Source: Chaetoceros tenuissimus
Lineage: Eukaryota > Bacillariophyta > Thalassiosirophyceae > Chaetocerotales > Chaetocerotaceae
Reading direction: 5' to 3'
NCBI GenBank assembly: GCA_021927905.1
Contig: BLLK01000022.1
Coordinates: forward strand, 124,001-188,000
DNA: 64,000 nucleotides
Part shown: positions 61,405 through 64,000 of the stretch, piece by piece
Numbering within the stretch: the stretch's first letter is position 1
Layout of the letters: every line of letters starts with the position of its first letter
Program-made: the position numbers and the translations under genes
The notes under the pieces: model-generated
Database searches by the model: none
What the model was told of the DNA's origin: nothing
What the model saw: the letters and a program-made list of their open reading frames with translations, nothing else

Positions 61405-62664
61405 TTAGTTGATAAGGGTTCCAGCCGAACTAACAGGGTTTCCCTTATTTTTGTAAATTGGCATTCCATTGTCACCTGGAGCGAAGGAAACAATCTCAGT
61501 ACACCAGTTGTAAATCTTATCACAGAATCCCTGCATTGGCAAAATAGTAAATGGTTCCTCAAGCTGTGTAGCCAACTCTTCAATTCCGAAAAGGAAAAGA
61601 GAAAGTACTGTGGTAACTGGAATCATGTTAATGTGGTTCCATGATCCTCCAAGTGGCTCCCAGAGAGCAAATGGCAAAAGAAGAAGCCAGAAAGAAAGGA
61701 AACGAGCGGTGTGACGGGAATAGAAAAGTGGAATAGGAGAAGTCAAAAGACGCTCTGATGATCCAAGGTTATCCTCAAAGATAGTTGCAGCACGGTGGAT
61801 CTCGTTCTTACGAATAAAGTTCATTGGAAGATTCTCAATAGCAACAGAAAGATCTTGGAGTGCACGATTTGGTCTGTGTGCAGCTGCAAAAATAGCTTCT
61901 GCCTGCTCCTTTGGAAGCTTCTCAAGCATTTCCTGACGGAATGGCTCCTCATCATCCCATTCAGGGGAAAGATGACGCTTCATGGATCTAACAAATGCCC
62001 AGGTGCAAAGAGCAAGACGCTTAAGGTCATCCTCTGCTCTCTCAGGTGATACTGCAGATCTATCATAGTAAGCATTTCCAAGACGAACAAGATCACGAGT
62101 GTGGTTAATGTTCATTCCCCAATTCTTACGTGCTTCGTCCCAACGAGTGTATGCGGTGTTAGCACGGAAAGTAAGAAGGAGACCAAGAGATGGACTAGCT
62201 AGGGTGAAAGGAGCAAGAGGCAATGCCAAAATAGGGATGATGGAGTCTTTCAATGGTCCAGCGTGTGAAACACTGTTGAAATCTTGGTAGTCTCCAAAAA
62301 TACAATTCCAGAGACAAACAAAGGTTGCAACACTGGTAGTCGCAACAACTTCCTTTGCAAGATTCTTGTATACTCCAGATTGTGTGATGGAGGAAATGTT
62401 ACGGTAGAAACGATTTGGACTTCTGTGCTTAACCCAATCTTCATGAGAATAAACTGTTCTACGGTACTCGCGACTCTTCTCTCCGTATGTGTATTTTCCA
62501 CTGTCATCTACTTCAGTAGACATGTATTTTGCAGATGAGGATGCTGCAGAAGTTGCATGCTGCAATGAAACCTTTCCTACGGAAGGAGCAAATGCAGCTT
62601 GAGCACTGTTCAATTGGCTAACTACAAGAGCTAGTGCAAGTACAGAACGGCGAAATGAAGGCAT
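61405..62664 (-). CDS. Plastid bestrophin-like anion channel
   Basis: 419 residues, one exon. The presequence MPSFRRSVLALALVVSQLNSAQAAFAPS ends in AAFAP, a textbook ASAFAP motif, so the protein is plastid-targeted. The bestrophin/UPF0187 domain starts at about 75 with YSHEDWVKHRSPNRFYRNI and contains the family core PFTLASPSLGLLLTFRANTAYTRWDEARKNWG (about 160-190), LKRLALCTWAFVRSMKRHL and, near the end, PVTTVLSLFLFGIEELATQLEEPF. Bestrophins are pentameric anion channels. Plastid versions sit in thylakoids and conduct chloride or bicarbonate; in diatoms and green algae they aid the CO2-concentrating mechanism. Codon choice is strongly biased, as in the P-ATPase gene, suggesting high expression. 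Confidence 0.93.
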   Translation of the reverse strand: MPSFRRSVLALALVVSQLNSAQAAFAPSVGKVSLQHATSAASSSAKYMSTEVDDSGKYTYGEKSREYRRTVYSHEDWVKHRSPNRFYRNISSITQSGVYKNLAKEVVATTSVATFVCLWNCIFGDYQDFNSVSHAGPLKDSIIPILALPLAPFTLASPSLGLLLTFRANTAYTRWDEARKNWGMNINHTRDLVRLGNAYYDRSAVSPERAEDDLKRLALCTWAFVRSMKRHLSPEWDDEEPFRQEMLEKLPKEQAEAIFAAAHRPNRALQDLSVAIENLPMNFIRKNEIHRAATIFEDNLGSSERLLTSPIPLFYSRHTARFLSFWLLLLPFALWEPLGGSWNHINMIPVTTVLSLFLFGIEELATQLEEPFTILPMQGFCDKIYNWCTEIVSFAPGDNGMPIYKNKGNPVSSAGTLIN

Positions 62665-63130
62665 TGGTGATGTTTTCTTCTCACAATATAGAGATGATGT
62701 AATGATGATGGCTTTGGTTGTTTTGCTGTTGTACTGCTGGGTTGCTTGTTTTGTGTTTGAGAAAGATCTCGAAAAAATACTTAGTGTGAAATCATACTGA
62801 CGTCACAGAAAGAGAGGTAGAGCACGTAACGACGTCATCATTCGGCCTATATGCTAGCCACATAGTGAATGTTTGAACATAGCTAGTTAGAACTCTTGTC
62901 CCCCCTTTTTTGTTCCCCCCCTTCTACCCCCACGCATTAGAGATACATAGGACTGTCATTGGTTACAATGTCTACATATTATATAAGAGCCCTTCCTTTG
63001 TTCCAAATGCTAGGATGAAACATTTATTTTGTATAGTACACTCGAATTATGTCTCACGAAAATAGTTCAAAGTTATCTCATAAGTTTTAAAATACGACAT
63101 AGGAAAACATTCGTTATACACAATCTTAAT
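62665..63130. other. Intergenic spacer with C/T homopolymer runs
   Basis: Promoter side of the bestrophin gene. It holds runs of C6, T6, C7 and C5 between about 62900 and 62931, in strong contrast to the AT-rich surroundings. No gene seen. Confidence 0.6.
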
Positions 63131-64000
63131 CTACTTCGACAGTCTTCGCAAAAGGCGTTCCGTGGTTTCCGAAAATGGATGCCATAGCAAAAAGTCTTCA
63201 TCTTCTGTTGGAAAACCAGTTGCTGGGTCCCAGAATTTGAAGTTTCCTCCATGCCAGAAATAAAATTTCATAATGAAAAAGTTACTGACTCCTTCTCTCC
63301 ACCCATCTTTTTCTTTACATTCATCACCATGACAAAACTCGAACTGATCAGATTTATCAGTATATCCAACATGGTTGTCACGACGGACAAGAGCGCATAA
63401 TCCTTCGTTTCGAATACACGTAGTTTCTAAAATAGCTTGATCTTCCATAATGGAAACACCAGTGATGAAATACATTGCAATTGTTTCTTCAAATCTTTGA
63501 AGAAACTTTGGCCAAACATCTCTTCTACCAGCTATCCAACCACCTGGAATGAAAGTATTCGCAAAGATATCATCGACAACAACATTTTCAGGGTGGTCAC
63601 TATTTTCTCGAAGACCTCTTCTCATGAAAAGCATGATTCTGCCATCATCTGGTACAATCTCAGGGTGACGAACAACAGTTTCTCCACAAAACAATTCTCC
63701 AGTTCCGCGAAAGTGACCAATGTCCATCCAATGATACACATTACTACTAAATGGATCAAGCTGCATTGCTTGATTCACAATCCATGATTTTCCAGCCCAT
63801 ACTTTATAAAGATTCAAATCCCATCCGGTCTGTCTCGAGTTGATCTTCATCTCATTCTCCCACTGTTCATCCGAAATGTGGATGTCGTTTCCAACTTCGA
63901 CATCATCAATTTCCATCGGAATGATTACAGTGCGATCAGTTGCATGTGAACGAAGCTCAGCTATCTTTTCAGGAACGTTTGTAAAGATTACCATAGCATC
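63131..64000 (-). CDS. HtrL/YibB-family glycosyltransferase-like protein, 5' end outside window
   Basis: At least 289 codons; the frame continues without a stop to base 64000, so the ATG at 63994 need not be the true start. The block LYKVWAGKSWIVNQAMQLDPFSSNVYHWMDIGHFR is the signature of the HtrL/YibB (WlaTC) family, where a DxG-type motif (WMDIGHFR) takes the place of the nucleotide-sugar DxD. Later blocks are FMRRGLRENSDH, FANTFIPGGWIAG and GVSIMEDQAILETTC. The C-terminus is full length (LLWHPFSETTERLLRRLSK). Bacterial members are linked to surface polysaccharides, and the enzyme activity is inferred from fold. A signal anchor may lie upstream, outside this window. Confidence 0.78.
   Translation of the reverse strand, partial: DAMVIFTNVPEKIAELRSHATDRTVIIPMEIDDVEVGNDIHISDEQWENEMKINSRQTGWDLNLYKVWAGKSWIVNQAMQLDPFSSNVYHWMDIGHFRGTGELFCGETVVRHPEIVPDDGRIMLFMRRGLRENSDHPENVVVDDIFANTFIPGGWIAGRRDVWPKFLQRFEETIAMYFITGVSIMEDQAILETTCIRNEGLCALVRRDNHVGYTDKSDQFEFCHGDECKEKDGWREGVSNFFIMKFYFWHGGNFKFWDPATGFPTEDEDFLLWHPFSETTERLLRRLSK

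Overview
The window looks like nuclear DNA of a diatom, probably a centric one; a Chaetoceros-like species is possible, but I cannot fix the genus. Several things point this way. At least five proteins start with a signal peptide that ends in an ASAFAP-like motif (AFAP, AAFV, TAFTT), the bipartite plastid address of algae with secondary plastids. Two secreted proteins carry Lys/Ser/Pro runs of the KSxKxPK kind and one of them has Pro-Ser repeats, both common in diatom wall or surface proteins. Genes are packed on both strands, with zero to three short GT-AG introns (about 60-180 nt) and AT-rich spacers. There are no operons, and I saw no rRNA, tRNA, CRISPR or virus-like element.

Layout. 1-6.9 kb: a partial EF-hand/haem-oxygenase-like/methyltransferase fusion, an unknown membrane protein, a membrane-anchored leucine-rich-repeat protein and a small repeat protein. 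7.2-11 kb: a U2AF65-like splicing factor whose frame is broken by a 20-bp tandem duplication, a SAL1/HAL2-type nucleotidase and a prolyl 4-hydroxylase. 11.04-15.07 kb: a probable DNA transposon with 20-bp terminal inverted repeats and one uninterrupted 1103-residue transposase-like gene. 15.5-31.7 kb: a K/S-rich secreted protein, a CIR1-like splicing protein, a cyclopropane-synthase-like methyltransferase, a P2-type cation ATPase, a sphingosine-kinase-like lipid kinase, an MgtC/SapB membrane protein, an annexin, a NUFIP1-like protein, a 0.74-kb MITE-like element and a TPM-domain protein. 32.2-43 kb: a TPR protein, a protein with five WW domains and membrane segments, a DUF202 protein, a Pro-Ser-rich surface protein and an F-box-like protein. 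43.5-64 kb: an unknown helical/coiled-coil protein, a gametolysin-like pseudopeptidase, an EXS-domain transporter, plastid-type ITPase and FolD, an ELO elongase, a small TPR protein, two unknown proteins, an AAA-less M41 protein, a plastid bestrophin and a partial HtrL/YibB glycosyltransferase.

The genes do not form one pathway. Loose groupings are RNA processing (U2AF65, CIR1, NUFIP1), plastid functions (ITPase, FolD, M41-like, bestrophin), lipid metabolism (methyltransferase, sphingosine kinase, ELO) and ion or phosphate transport (P-ATPase, MgtC, EXS, DUF202). The most unusual items are the hAT-like transposon with its CxxC/coiled-coil N-terminus, the three-part fusion at the left edge, the frame-breaking duplication in U2AF65, the pseudopeptidase that has lost two zinc ligands, and a stop-free 78-nt intron in the MgtC-like gene.
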